A stretch of DNA of 64,000 nucleotides from Bacteroidia bacterium (GCA_022760475.1 JALEFZ010000008.1:1-64000), one strand, 5' to 3'; shown: positions 53,436-63,746, numbered from the stretch's first letter. Numbers and translations are program-made. The notes: generated by a model from the letters alone, not told the origin.

Positions 53436-56114
53436 ATGAGCCAAACACTGAAAACATATATCGGAATTCTTCTCTTGTCCTTGTTTTGGAAAAATGGAGT
53501 AAGTCAATACACCCAAAGTGGCATCATCACCCTTCAGAATTCTGGTAAAAAGGCTGTCGAGGGAGCTGAGATCGGAGCCCCTCCCTGGGGGAAGACCACG
53601 GTTACAGATAGCAAGGGGGACTTTGAACTGATTTTTTCTGGCAAAGGTGCCGGTTATGAGAGCTTTCTGAAAGTCAGGAAACCTGGATATGAGGTAGTCA
53701 ATAAGGAAGCCCTTTTTCATACCCTTACGGTAGAGGGGGAAGGTTTGAGCTTGTATATGTGTAAAGAAGGAGAGTGGCAGAAAAACGCCATTTTATACTA
53801 CGGAATCAATGAGAAAAACCTGACCCGAAGATATGAGGCGAAAATTGCCTCATTAAGGGTAAAAATGAGTGGTGAGCAGAGCAGCTTGACCGATAGCCTA
53901 AAGGGATTGCAAGCCAAATACGAGGCTGCTCTTAGCCAGGCCAAAACACTTGCGCAGAAATTTGCTACCACCAATCTGGATGACGTTTCGGATTTATACA
54001 ATGAAGCCTTTGCCCTTTTTAGAGAAGGAAAGATTGCCGCTTCTATTGAGGTTTTAAATGAAGATGCCTTGGATGAACAATACCGTAGAATCCAGAAGGA
54101 GATCAAAGATGGCAAGGAATGGATTACCATCGGGGAAGAGAAAAAGGCAATTGGTAAAGATGCGTTGGAAAGCGGGATCAAGAATTACCTATTGAGAGCA
54201 GAGCTGTTGACCATTGACCTTCGATTTGATGAAGCGGATCGGGCATATCGCAAGGCGGTGGATGCCGATACATCTAGGTGGGAAACTGCAGTTACATATG
54301 CCCAATTCTTGAATGGCCAAGGAAGGCATGAGGAGGCGGTAATTCAAAATAAAAAGGGACTAAGGTCGACAGAAAAATGGTTTGAAAAAGCCCTTTCGTT
54401 GAATGGGCTAGGCATATCATATTTTGAACTGGGAGAGTTTGGTTTGGCGAAAGAGGAATTTGAAAAAGCCATTGACTGTTTTGGTGAAAAAGCAGAGTTT
54501 CTATTTTTTTCACCAGGTAAAACCCATGTCGGTTTTATTCACATCTATACAACTGCCTTGGGAAATCTTTCAAGCTGTTACCTTATTGAAAATAATTTGG
54601 GGAAGGCTAAAGAGTTAATGAAGGAAGTCATAAAGATTTCAGGGCTATTAGAAGTCAAACCCGGGATGGTCCAATTGTCAACAAAAACTGACCTATCCAT
54701 TCTTTATCCATCGGCAAATTTCTTCAATTATTTTCAGTTAGGCGAATTATTCCTCCTAAGTAACCAGCCTGATTCTGCAATTCTCTATTCGAATAAAGGA
54801 TTGGCATATGTAGACCAGTTAATGGCTTTCAATTCCTACCAGTATGAGCCTAAGAAAGCCCTTTATTATGACTTATTAGGTAAGGCACACTTAAGTAGGC
54901 GGAATCTCAATGAAGCAAAAAACTCTTTCGAAATAGCTGTTCGCCTTACAAGAGAATTGGAGGAAAAGAATCCAGGTGTTCATGGATTAAGTTTAGCCCA
55001 ATCGTTAACAAATTTAGGTACGGTCTATTTACAAATGAATGTCCATGATAGTGTTTTATCACTTTGCCTAGAAGCGAAAAAGATTTATGAAGAGATCGAT
55101 GTTACAGGCGTTGAAATTCAAGGGAAGAGCAGGGTGTATGAGTGTTTGGGGACTGTTTATAACGCCCAAAAAAAGTTTGGACTTGGTTTAGAGCAGTACT
55201 TGAAGGCGATAGAATTAATTGAAGATTCTAATACAGAGAAAAAAGGCAGGTATCTCGCTTATTATGGAAAACTCAAGATAAATATAGGTTGGAGTTATTT
55301 TGAACTTAAAAAGTATGAAGAATCTTCAAGGATAATCAAGGAAGGTATAAATATATTAAGGCCTATCTCAATGGGGCAAAATGGGTTGGTAAATAGCTCT
55401 CTTCTTTTGGGATACGAAATTCTTGCAGTTATTGCTCATAATGACTACGCTCCTAAAGAGGCAGAATTTGCGCTGCTAAAAGCTGATTCCATAATCAAGC
55501 AAACACCTTCTGCTCCTAATTCTAAACAAGAGAAAAGATATTTGCAACGAAATAAGTATGGCGTCAGCCTTGATATAAGACACTTTTTACAAGACAACTA
55601 TATTGCAAAATATATTTCTATAAAGAAAAACTACTTCACCTATATCACTGCGACCAAATTCAAAACACTAAAGAAAGAAACAGATTTAAAGGAATTAATA
55701 AACCAACAGAAAGTCATTGCGGCTGGCTTTGAAAAGTACAGTGGAAAATATTTACAAGAAAAGGCATATAGGCATGCCATGTCAGATATTTATGGGACTC
55801 TGGCATGGTATCAGCTATTGGATAGAAACTACGAAGCTGCACTGGAAGCAGCTAATGTCAGCACCAAATTGGAACCGTTAATGAATACGGCACTTTTGGT
55901 GAAGATGCACCTGAATTTCATTGAAAAGGATCCGAATACATATTTTTCAAGCTATATATCTATGGCCTATATGCCACCCTTGATCAAAGACTATAGCTGG
56001 GGGAAAATTATCATCAACGACCTGGAGGAACTGGACTCAAGGGGCTTGATTCCAGAAGACAGGAAGCACTACATTAGCCAAATCAAGCAGATCATTAAGC
56101 AGAAAAAGCCATGA
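53436..56114 (+). CDS. Exported CarboxypepD-coiled coil-TPR protein, paralogue 1
   Basis: An 892-residue exported protein (signal peptide ending KNGVSQ). Residues about 28-115 are a CarboxypepD-like domain (GIITLQNSGKKAVEGAEIG, SKGDFELIFSGKGAGYESFL, KPGYEVVNKEALFHTL, SLYMCKEGEWQKNAILYY). A coiled coil follows to about 175, ending in ATTNLDDVSDLYNEAF, which is a near-identical hallmark in all four paralogues. TPR-type repeats fill the rest, for example FDEADRAYRKAVDADTSRWE, and the C-terminal module (NYFTYITATKFKTLK, WGKIIINDLEELDSRGLIPE) is shared with the next protein. It overlaps the next gene by 4 bases. Periplasmic sensor or scaffold is my inference. Confidence 0.85.
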   Translation: MSQTLKTYIGILLLSLFWKNGVSQYTQSGIITLQNSGKKAVEGAEIGAPPWGKTTVTDSKGDFELIFSGKGAGYESFLKVRKPGYEVVNKEALFHTLTVEGEGLSLYMCKEGEWQKNAILYYGINEKNLTRRYEAKIASLRVKMSGEQSSLTDSLKGLQAKYEAALSQAKTLAQKFATTNLDDVSDLYNEAFALFREGKIAASIEVLNEDALDEQYRRIQKEIKDGKEWITIGEEKKAIGKDALESGIKNYLLRAELLTIDLRFDEADRAYRKAVDADTSRWETAVTYAQFLNGQGRHEEAVIQNKKGLRSTEKWFEKALSLNGLGISYFELGEFGLAKEEFEKAIDCFGEKAEFLFFSPGKTHVGFIHIYTTALGNLSSCYLIENNLGKAKELMKEVIKISGLLEVKPGMVQLSTKTDLSILYPSANFFNYFQLGELFLLSNQPDSAILYSNKGLAYVDQLMAFNSYQYEPKKALYYDLLGKAHLSRRNLNEAKNSFEIAVRLTRELEEKNPGVHGLSLAQSLTNLGTVYLQMNVHDSVLSLCLEAKKIYEEIDVTGVEIQGKSRVYECLGTVYNAQKKFGLGLEQYLKAIELIEDSNTEKKGRYLAYYGKLKINIGWSYFELKKYEESSRIIKEGINILRPISMGQNGLVNSSLLLGYEILAVIAHNDYAPKEAEFALLKADSIIKQTPSAPNSKQEKRYLQRNKYGVSLDIRHFLQDNYIAKYISIKKNYFTYITATKFKTLKKETDLKELINQQKVIAAGFEKYSGKYLQEKAYRHAMSDIYGTLAWYQLLDRNYEAALEAANVSTKLEPLMNTALLVKMHLNFIEKDPNTYFSSYISMAYMPPLIKDYSWGKIIINDLEELDSRGLIPEDRKHYISQIKQIIKQKKP

Positions 56115-59100
56115 AAAAGCATTTTTGGATATTGATTTTTTTTGTGGTATTTGCTTCTGATTTATTGAGTCAATTTCCGCAGAAAGGCATCATCACCCTT
56201 CAAAATTCTGGTAAGAAGGCTGTCGAGGGAGCTGAGTTATCCTCCCTTTGGGCAAAGCCTGACATCTCTGACAACAAAGGGAACTTTGAGCTTAATTTTC
56301 AAGGAAAGGAAGCTGGCTATGAAGCCCTCATCAAGGTAAAGAAAGCTGGGTTCGAAGTAGTCAATCAGAAAGATCTTTTTCATACCCTTAGTGTTGAAAC
56401 CAGTCCCCTTAAACTGTTTATGTGTAAGGAGGGCCAATGGCAGGAAAATGCCTTAAATTTCTATAGGATAAGCCAGGAAAGCCTCACCCAAGCCTATGCA
56501 ATTAAAATTGAAGAGCTTAATGAGAGGTTAAAAAGTAATCAGAAAGCGTTAGCCGACAGCCTTTTTCACTATAAAGAAAAATATGACAGAACTTTGAACT
56601 TGGCTCGAACACTGTCTGAAAAATTTGCTACTACAAACCTGGATGATGTTTCTGATTTGTATAAAAATGCTATCCTGGCCTTCAAGGATGGAAATATTAA
56701 TGCCTCCTTGGAGGTACTTTCCGAAGAAAAACTAGAGGAGCAATACAATCGCATTAATCAGGAAATCAAGGATGGAAGAGATCTTATTTCCATTGGGGAG
56801 CTTAAAAAGGTAAACGGCAAAGAGGCATTAAAGCAGGGAATAGAAGATTATTTGCTGAGGGCAGATTTGTTGAGTATTAGGTTCAGGTTTGATGAAGCCT
56901 ACCAAGCCTACAGAAAGGCAGTGGAAGCCGATACGAGCTGGTGGTACCCCCGAGATGCTTATGCTAGTTTTCTAACATATCAGGGAGAGTATTCAAAGGC
57001 AATCGTACAATTGCAAAAAGCCCGTGGCTTGACTCGTAGAAGATGGGAATTAGGTGTGATAGATTATGGGCTGGCTGTAGCTTATGCTGAACTAGAGGAT
57101 TACTCAACTTCTATTGTATTCTTGGAAGGTATCATGGAAAGCCTAGAGAACTGGAAGCAAGTGCAGAGCTCTCAATTTGATTGGTTCTATCTCAATATTT
57201 ATTCCTTGTTGGGCAATTGTTATTTGATGCAAAATCAGTTTGAAAAAGCAAGAAAGAAACTAAAGGTCTCCCAGGCTATTTCCAGAGAACTGCTGAATTC
57301 AAGCCATACCGATCCTGAAATTTACCTTAATGCAGTTTTTGTTTCCTTCCAGGGCCTTGGGAAAACTTATCTAAGAACCAGTCAGTTTGATTCAGCGATT
57401 GTCTATCTCAACGAAGGCTTGTCTTTTGCCCGGAAGTTAACCGCCAGAAACGAGGAGGTATATGGTTTTGCAGAAGCTGAATGCCTCAATAGTTTGGCTA
57501 TGGCTCACCTGGAGGAAAGAAATTTTGAGAGAGCCATTAGCCTGAATAAGGAAGCAATACCCATTAAAATGAGGGATTACGAGCGCATTCCAAAGTCTAA
57601 TTATTTATCCCTTGCTAGTTCTTTGGCAAATTTGGGGGCAGCTTACATTGAGTCCCATAATTATACCGAGGGAGCCAAAAGCATGATGGAGGCGGAAGCC
57701 ATCCTTGAAGAATTCCGCCATGATGTGGATTATTCCTCATTTAATGAGGGGCGTTTATGTATTGACATGGCCATGCTATTTTGGAGAATCTTTGATGAGG
57801 ACAAAGCTATATTCTATGCGCAGAGAGGTTTACGTATTTTTGAGTGGCATTTGCAGAAAGATCCTTTAAGGGCAAGACCTTTTTTGGGTAGAGCAAAAAT
57901 GACTTTAGGAAAAATCTTCACAGATCAAGGCAATTTCCCAGAAGCAGAAAGTCTTTACTTGGAGTCGGTTGCCCTGTTGGATTCCCTAAATAAAAATATA
58001 GAATCCAGAGGAGCTTTTGATCGCTATTTGGCTATGGGGCATGGAGATTTAGGGATCTTGTATGACCGAATGAGCCAGTATTCCAAAAGTATTTACCACT
58101 ACAACAAGGCCATGGATTTTATTGAAAGAAATATTCTTTCATCAGCAAGGGTTTACCTTCCTCACAAAGCGAAAATACTTCAGGATAAGGCTTTGGTTCT
58201 CTCCAAAATGGAACTGATAGCTCAATCTGAGGCATGTCATAAGGAAAGCATGGCTGTTTATCAAAGGATTGAATCTGAGGTTTCCTATGTCCCCAAAAGT
58301 ATATACGCAAAATGTCTACTAGGCTATGCTGAACTAAAAATTCAAGATATCAGGGATTATCAAGCAGGAGAAGAATTGACTAAAAAGGCATTAAACATTC
58401 TGGAAGAAATTGGTACAACTAATCCTCAAGCTTTTCGAATAGATTTGATCAGGGCAAATTTACTGATGGCATTGTCCTTCAACGGCAGAAATTTGATTCA
58501 GGATGCCCGCTTAAGGATTCAAACTTGCTTGATTTTGATCGGTCAATTGTCCGAAAAGGAGCTGGCTTTTAATTTAGGCTTGGTAGCGACAGTGGAGAAT
58601 CGAATGGCAAACTACTCCCATAAACTCAGACTCTTTTCGGAGGGAAGGAAATATGCAGAATCTGCTGCCCTGAAATATGAACTGCTATTTCAAGAAGGGA
58701 ACTGTAATTTTAGTTGGGATGCGATGATAAATTACAAAACCCTCGGATCAATCAACCAATCATGGAGGGCAGGAAAAGCATCCTTGGAAGCCTGGCAAAA
58801 GGCCGATCATGTATTGAAACGTTGCTCCAATTTGGAACTAGAGAAATTAACTAGCTACCGAAGGTATTACCTTGTTAGTGGCCAGGATATCAGGCTTGAT
58901 TTGAGAACTTACATCATGGATTCCAGGATTGAGCAATATAATGCTACCCATAAAAACTACTTTACTTATATCACCAAGTCCAAATTAAGCCAATTGAAGC
59001 AAGCCAAATCCTTGCCTGATCGGATTAAGCGGCTTGAAGTAATCAAAGGTGGCTTTGAAAAGTATTTTGGTAAACTCTATAACGGTCTTGGATACCTAGA

Positions 59101-59437
59101 GGCAATGGCTGATGTCTATGGCAACCTTGCTTGGCTTCAACTAAGGGAGGGAAACATAGGTGCTGCTGGGGAGTTAGTGAAAAAGAGCATAGCAACTGAT
59201 CCTCAGGAACCACTGGCAAAGCTCCTGCAAATCCACTTGATGCTGGTGAAAGGAAATCCGGAGATGGCCGTTTTGGCTTATCAAAATAGAGAACCCAATA
59301 GCTACTTTATTGATACCATCTCATGGGGAGAAGTGATATTGAGCGATTTGGCTGAACTGGAATCAAAAGGCTTGATTCCCAAGGGCCGCCAGAAATATCT
59401 GAAACAAATAAGAACATACCTATCAACTCAACCATGA
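56111..59437 (+). CDS. Exported CarboxypepD-coiled coil-TPR protein, paralogue 2
   Basis: A 1108-residue paralogue with signal peptide (MKKHFWILIFFVVFASDLLS, then Q). Same domain order: GIITLQNSGKKAVEGAELS, FMCKEGQWQENALNFYRIS, coiled coil, ATTNLDDVSDLYKNAI, FDEAYQAYRKAVEADTSWWY. It then has a longer repeat array than paralogue 1, with clear TPRs such as GKIFTDQGNFPEAESLYLES, and the shared C-terminal NYFTYITKSKLSQLK and WGEVILSDLAELESKGLIPK. ATGA overlaps join it to genes on both sides, so translation is coupled. Variable repeat length between paralogues suggests diversifying specificity. Confidence 0.85.
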   Translation: MKKHFWILIFFVVFASDLLSQFPQKGIITLQNSGKKAVEGAELSSLWAKPDISDNKGNFELNFQGKEAGYEALIKVKKAGFEVVNQKDLFHTLSVETSPLKLFMCKEGQWQENALNFYRISQESLTQAYAIKIEELNERLKSNQKALADSLFHYKEKYDRTLNLARTLSEKFATTNLDDVSDLYKNAILAFKDGNINASLEVLSEEKLEEQYNRINQEIKDGRDLISIGELKKVNGKEALKQGIEDYLLRADLLSIRFRFDEAYQAYRKAVEADTSWWYPRDAYASFLTYQGEYSKAIVQLQKARGLTRRRWELGVIDYGLAVAYAELEDYSTSIVFLEGIMESLENWKQVQSSQFDWFYLNIYSLLGNCYLMQNQFEKARKKLKVSQAISRELLNSSHTDPEIYLNAVFVSFQGLGKTYLRTSQFDSAIVYLNEGLSFARKLTARNEEVYGFAEAECLNSLAMAHLEERNFERAISLNKEAIPIKMRDYERIPKSNYLSLASSLANLGAAYIESHNYTEGAKSMMEAEAILEEFRHDVDYSSFNEGRLCIDMAMLFWRIFDEDKAIFYAQRGLRIFEWHLQKDPLRARPFLGRAKMTLGKIFTDQGNFPEAESLYLESVALLDSLNKNIESRGAFDRYLAMGHGDLGILYDRMSQYSKSIYHYNKAMDFIERNILSSARVYLPHKAKILQDKALVLSKMELIAQSEACHKESMAVYQRIESEVSYVPKSIYAKCLLGYAELKIQDIRDYQAGEELTKKALNILEEIGTTNPQAFRIDLIRANLLMALSFNGRNLIQDARLRIQTCLILIGQLSEKELAFNLGLVATVENRMANYSHKLRLFSEGRKYAESAALKYELLFQEGNCNFSWDAMINYKTLGSINQSWRAGKASLEAWQKADHVLKRCSNLELEKLTSYRRYYLVSGQDIRLDLRTYIMDSRIEQYNATHKNYFTYITKSKLSQLKQAKSLPDRIKRLEVIKGGFEKYFGKLYNGLGYLEAMADVYGNLAWLQLREGNIGAAGELVKKSIATDPQEPLAKLLQIHLMLVKGNPEMAVLAYQNREPNSYFIDTISWGEVILSDLAELESKGLIPKGRQKYLKQIRTYLSTQP

Positions 59438-61905
59438 AAAATTTAAGCCTATTATTCCTGTGGATGGGGTTGCTCCCTATACTCTTGCCTGCCCAGCACA
59501 GCCTTCGGGGAATCATTACGTATCAAGATTCCAACAAGAAGGCCGTGGCAGGAGCAGAAGTTTCTGCCCTATGGTCCAAGAAGGACATCACCAATTCCGA
59601 TGGAGAGTTTAGCCTTTTGTATGCAAATAAGGGGCCTGGATATGAGACTTTATTGAAGGTAGTCAAACAAGGCTATGAGGTCGTAAACAAGGATGATCTC
59701 CTGCATACCCTCACAAAAAGTACAAAAGCTGTCAAGTTGTATGTATGCCCTGAGGGGGAATGGCAAAGGAAAGCGTTGGCTTATTATGAAATCAGCGAAA
59801 ATCATTTCAACCAAAAATATAAGCTTGAACAGAGCCGCATCAGAACAACCTATGCCAAGGACCTTGCCAAGATGAATGAATCATTGAGGCAACTCGATGA
59901 AAAATACAAGGCAGTATTGGGACAGATTCAAGCCTTTTCGGAACGAATGGCCAAGGCCAACCTGGATGATGTATCTGACCTTTATCAAAAGGCTTTTGAA
60001 TATTTCAAGAATGGGGAGTTTGAATTGGCGATCAGTGCTTTGAATGAAAAAGTCCTGGAAGATCAGTTCCAGCGAATACAACGTGAAACCCAGCAAGGCA
60101 AGGAATTAGTAGCCATTGGCAAGGCAAAACTGGTGGCCGGCGAAGAAGCCCTGGAACAAAGTATTGAAAATTACTTGCTAAGGGCTGATCTCCAGGTCAT
60201 TAACTTTCAGTTTGATGATGCAGACCTCAGCTTTAATAAAGCAATAGCCGCAAATCCTGAAAGGTGGAATTCTTATCACAGGTATGGAATATTTTTGCAA
60301 GAACGATCCAAATTTTCAAAGTCAACCCAAATATTAACTAAAGCCTTGTCGGTTGCCAAAGAACCTTTGGATCTCGCAATGACTCAGGCTAATGTTGGAT
60401 TGGCTTTATTTCGGGAAAATCGTTTCAAAGAAAGCCTCGAAATATTGGAAAAACCCCTGATTACCTCTGCCAAACTATACAAGGAATATCCGGAAAATTA
60501 TGGAGCATTTTATAGTGAAGTATTAAATGCTAAAGGCTTAGCTCATCTGGGTTTGAATAATGTGGATAGCGCAGGGGTCATTCTTCATCAAGCAATTAAC
60601 CTTCTGTCCGATTTACTTGAGGTCATAAAGGAGGAGGACGTGAAATCAAGAGTTGTAATTGCAGTTGAACTGGCAAATACGGCAATCAACCTTGGGAATG
60701 CCTATGCAAAGGTAATGAATTATGAAAATGCCATCAAATTTTGCGGAATAGCCAGGGATATATATCGTCCTATTGTACAAGTCCGGTTCCGGGAGGCTGC
60801 TCCTTACTATGCAGACATTCTTAGTAACCTGGGAACTATGAAAGTCGCTTCAGGTAGGAGGGTGGAAGGAATTACTACTGTGGACTCTGCCATTCAAATT
60901 GTTAGAAAACTTGCTGAGGAAGATCCTGAAATATTCAATCCGAAGTTGGCTGTTTATTTGAATACCCTGGGGCTGTTGTCCTATGGAGCAAAAAGGGATT
61001 TGTACAGCCAGAAATGTTTGGAAGAATCAAAGGACATTTTACAGCTATATTATACCCATGAAAAGGATGCCTATGCGATCCAGATGTTCAGTATCCTTTT
61101 GAACCTTGGAAACTTATATACCCTCCAAGGGAAGTATGTTTTGGCAAAAATGAACTTATTATCGGCTGAAAGGATTCGATTGGAGCAATCAAAGGAGGGG
61201 ATCAATTCTTATGGCCCTGACTTGATCAGAATTCAGATAGGTCGTTGTAATTTGTTCGTCGAGGAATTTGCCAATTCAAATTCATCAGAAAGACTTAAAG
61301 TGGACTCTGTTTTTAAATATGTAAGAAAGGCGGAGCAACTCATTTCGAAGTGTAATTCTACCGTTGAGATTGATAGTTTAACCGATAATATAAAGTGGTA
61401 TGGGGCGACTGCAAGGGTGTATCAAGCTGATTATGATGGCAGCCGTCAAAAGTTGACTACAGCCTTTCAATATTCCAAGACAAGTCGGGAACGAGAAGAA
61501 ATTTTGGATCAATTGATCCCAATGTTTGAGGATGAGCTTCTATACAAACAGCGGCTAATAAATGTGAAAGATCTAAAAATAGCCTTGGCAGAAAGTTATG
61601 GCTTGTATTGCCTGGCGCAACTGTCCAACAAACATTTCAAAAAAGCAGAGATTTCAGCCGTGCGGGCGAGAGAATTAGACCCTGGCCAGGAATGGGTTGA
61701 GGTAGGTTACGCCCTTGCCAAACTGCTTCAGGGAGAATATGAAACCGCACGAAGGATTTTACTGGTTGAAAAGGATAAAGTTTATCAAAAGACCTACACC
61801 CGAGGAGTCTATGCCAATGGGGTGCTAAACTTATTAAAGCAGAACAATGCCATTCCTTCAGAGCGGGGGAAAGACGTTCAGAAAATCAGGAAAATACTCA
61901 AGTGA
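59434..61905 (+). CDS. Exported CarboxypepD-coiled coil-TPR protein, paralogue 3
   Basis: An 823-residue paralogue with signal peptide MKNLSLLFLWMGLLPILLPA. The CarboxypepD-like domain reads GIITYQDSNKKAVAGAEVSA, KQGYEVVNKDDLLHTL, LYVCPEGEWQRKALAYY; the hallmark is MAKANLDDVSDLYQKAF. TPR helices follow (FDDADLSFNKAIAANPERWN, LNLGNLYTLQGKYVLAKMNL). The C-terminal part differs from paralogues 1 and 2 and ends with a TPR-like pair. It overlaps paralogue 2 by 4 bases; a 50-base gap leads to paralogue 4. Confidence 0.84.
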   Translation: MKNLSLLFLWMGLLPILLPAQHSLRGIITYQDSNKKAVAGAEVSALWSKKDITNSDGEFSLLYANKGPGYETLLKVVKQGYEVVNKDDLLHTLTKSTKAVKLYVCPEGEWQRKALAYYEISENHFNQKYKLEQSRIRTTYAKDLAKMNESLRQLDEKYKAVLGQIQAFSERMAKANLDDVSDLYQKAFEYFKNGEFELAISALNEKVLEDQFQRIQRETQQGKELVAIGKAKLVAGEEALEQSIENYLLRADLQVINFQFDDADLSFNKAIAANPERWNSYHRYGIFLQERSKFSKSTQILTKALSVAKEPLDLAMTQANVGLALFRENRFKESLEILEKPLITSAKLYKEYPENYGAFYSEVLNAKGLAHLGLNNVDSAGVILHQAINLLSDLLEVIKEEDVKSRVVIAVELANTAINLGNAYAKVMNYENAIKFCGIARDIYRPIVQVRFREAAPYYADILSNLGTMKVASGRRVEGITTVDSAIQIVRKLAEEDPEIFNPKLAVYLNTLGLLSYGAKRDLYSQKCLEESKDILQLYYTHEKDAYAIQMFSILLNLGNLYTLQGKYVLAKMNLLSAERIRLEQSKEGINSYGPDLIRIQIGRCNLFVEEFANSNSSERLKVDSVFKYVRKAEQLISKCNSTVEIDSLTDNIKWYGATARVYQADYDGSRQKLTTAFQYSKTSREREEILDQLIPMFEDELLYKQRLINVKDLKIALAESYGLYCLAQLSNKHFKKAEISAVRARELDPGQEWVEVGYALAKLLQGEYETARRILLVEKDKVYQKTYTRGVYANGVLNLLKQNNAIPSERGKDVQKIRKILK

Positions 61906-61955
61906 GGGTATAAATCCTTATTTTATGTGATCATGCTAATCCAATCATTTTCAAG

Positions 61956-63371
61956 ATGAATAGACTTATTAATCTGGCAGTATTGTTAAGTTTCCTGGGG
62001 ACTATTCAGGTTTTTTCCCAGAATGCTGTCAATGGCTTGGTAACCATCCAAAACTCAGAAAACACCCCCATTGAAGGTGCAGAGGTATCTGAGGGCTTTT
62101 CCAAGCCGGTCATTACTGATAGCAAGGGGGAATTTCAGCTTTTGTATAATGGAAAAAGCGAAGGGTATAAGATGAATGTAGAGGTGAAATACCCTGGTTA
62201 TGAGGTCGTCAACCAACGTGCCCTCCAACATACCATCCGCAAAGACCAGCGAAGGAAGTTTAAAATCTATATGTGTAAGGAAGGTGAATGGGAAGAAAAT
62301 GCAATTCGCTTTTACAACATCAATGAGAAGGTCATTACTCAAAAGTATGAAAATGAGGTTCAAAGGCTCAGGAAAGAGCTAAAGAATCAAAGCCGCCTTC
62401 TGAGTGATTCATTGAGTATCTTGCAAAATAACTATAAAAATGCCCTGGCTGTAGCCCAAAGGTTGGCTGAACAGTTTGCTGTGGCCAATCTGGATGATGC
62501 AGATGAGCTATATAAGGCAGCTTATGAACAGTTTAAAAAGGGAAACATTGACAGTGCCATCATTATCCTCGATGAAAATCAGTTGGATGAAGACATCTTC
62601 AATGCTAAAAATGAGATTGATCAAGGAAATATCATGATCAACGGTGGGACAGAGAAAGTTTTGAATGGGGAAAAAAAGAAGAAGTATTTGGCCAAGTCCT
62701 ACCTGACCAGGTATAGAGGGCTCAAGCAAAAGGGCAATCCTGATCTTGGATTTTCTATCAAACGGGCTTTCGAACTCGACTCTACCAATTTCATCATCCG
62801 ACAAGCGTATGCCGATTTTCTTCATCCGGATACTGCCTTTCGAAGGCATTACTACTTGTTGATTGCAGAGAGCCAATCCATCGATCAGAAAATCCTCATG
62901 TGGCAAAGGCTCATCGATTCTTATGAATCTTTCAAACAGGATGAGCAAATGGTGGCCTCCCTGTACCGAGCCATCAAACTTTCGAAGGGCAAGGAGGGAA
63001 ATTATGCCCTGATAGTTAGGCTTGGAGATTATATCTCTGGTGAAGTGGAGTCTCTTGTCTTTGACGGAAAAGCCAAGGAGGCAGAAGAGATGGCCTATAA
63101 ATTCATGAATTTAGGCTTGCCAAATGCTTATCGCTCAAAGACTCCCTTCAAAAAGCTTCAAAGCCTCACTGCTTTGTCAAAGTTGGTGCAAGGGCGTTTT
63201 GAAGAAGCAAACTTTGCTTATCAGGAATTAATCGTAGATGGAAATTACAGCACAGAGGATTTACAATTGGCTTTGGAAGATTTGCAAAGAGCCAAAACCC
63301 AACTTGGAGAAAGTAAGGAACTCAAAAAGTTGGAAAAGATGCTTCTCAAGGAAATCAAGAAAAGAGCCTAG
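61956..63371 (+). CDS. Exported CarboxypepD-coiled coil protein, short paralogue 4
   Basis: A 471-residue paralogue with signal peptide ending IQVFSQ. It keeps the CarboxypepD-like domain (GLVTIQNSENTPIEGAEVS, IYMCKEGEWEENAIRFY), the coiled coil and the hallmark VANLDDADELYKAAYEQFKK, but has a much shorter repeat region (SYLTRYRGLKQKGNPDLGFS, ELDSTNFIIRQAYADFLHPD) and a basic C-terminal end. Last gene of the run. It may be a truncated or accessory form; no frameshift is seen. Confidence 0.82.
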   Translation: MNRLINLAVLLSFLGTIQVFSQNAVNGLVTIQNSENTPIEGAEVSEGFSKPVITDSKGEFQLLYNGKSEGYKMNVEVKYPGYEVVNQRALQHTIRKDQRRKFKIYMCKEGEWEENAIRFYNINEKVITQKYENEVQRLRKELKNQSRLLSDSLSILQNNYKNALAVAQRLAEQFAVANLDDADELYKAAYEQFKKGNIDSAIIILDENQLDEDIFNAKNEIDQGNIMINGGTEKVLNGEKKKKYLAKSYLTRYRGLKQKGNPDLGFSIKRAFELDSTNFIIRQAYADFLHPDTAFRRHYYLLIAESQSIDQKILMWQRLIDSYESFKQDEQMVASLYRAIKLSKGKEGNYALIVRLGDYISGEVESLVFDGKAKEAEEMAYKFMNLGLPNAYRSKTPFKKLQSLTALSKLVQGRFEEANFAYQELIVDGNYSTEDLQLALEDLQRAKTQLGESKELKKLEKMLLKEIKKRA

Positions 63372-63746
63372 ACTCTATGAGGAGACACACTCACTGGGCC
63401 ATAAGCTGTATCGCCTTGCTAGGTCTAGGTGCTTGAGATGTGATTTTACACCTTTGTTGCAGTGCATATTCCTGAAAAATACAAGCTGACAGTATGCTGT
63501 CAAGCGATAGAATCTGTTGGTGTACACATCAATAGGCGTTCTTTCTATTCAATTCCTAATAGAAACAAGGAGAATACCTAGTCATTTATTTTGTGAGTGA
63601 ATAACTAGTGTATCTATTAATGTACCCTACCAATTGGTAGGGTTCTTTTTTGCCTTTACTTGTTCATAGGCCCTCCTTACTCGTTGGCTATTTATCAACT
63701 GAAACCTTGAGAATAAATTGGAACTCAATCGAAACACAACATACTT
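63372..63746 (+). other. Intergenic region with terminator
   Basis: About 375 bases with no recognisable gene. A terminator lies at 63624-63651: ACCCTACC and GGTAGGGT form an 8-bp stem with loop AATT, followed by TCTTTTTT. It is 250 bases after the last TPR gene and 95 before the next, so it may end the gasdermin-locus transcript or act as a leader attenuator of the following gene. A 6-bp palindrome (TGACAG/CTGTCA) stands near 63488-63503. Confidence 0.7.

Noticed and set aside
53436-63371. CRISPR array or direct DNA repeats
   Set aside because: The repetition is at protein level (paralogues and TPRs); no regularly spaced short DNA repeats are visible here or elsewhere in the window.
63238-63489. 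83-codon frame overlapping the end of TPR paralogue 4
   Set aside because: Out-of-frame shadow with basic, low-quality sequence; the TPR frame is clearly coding.
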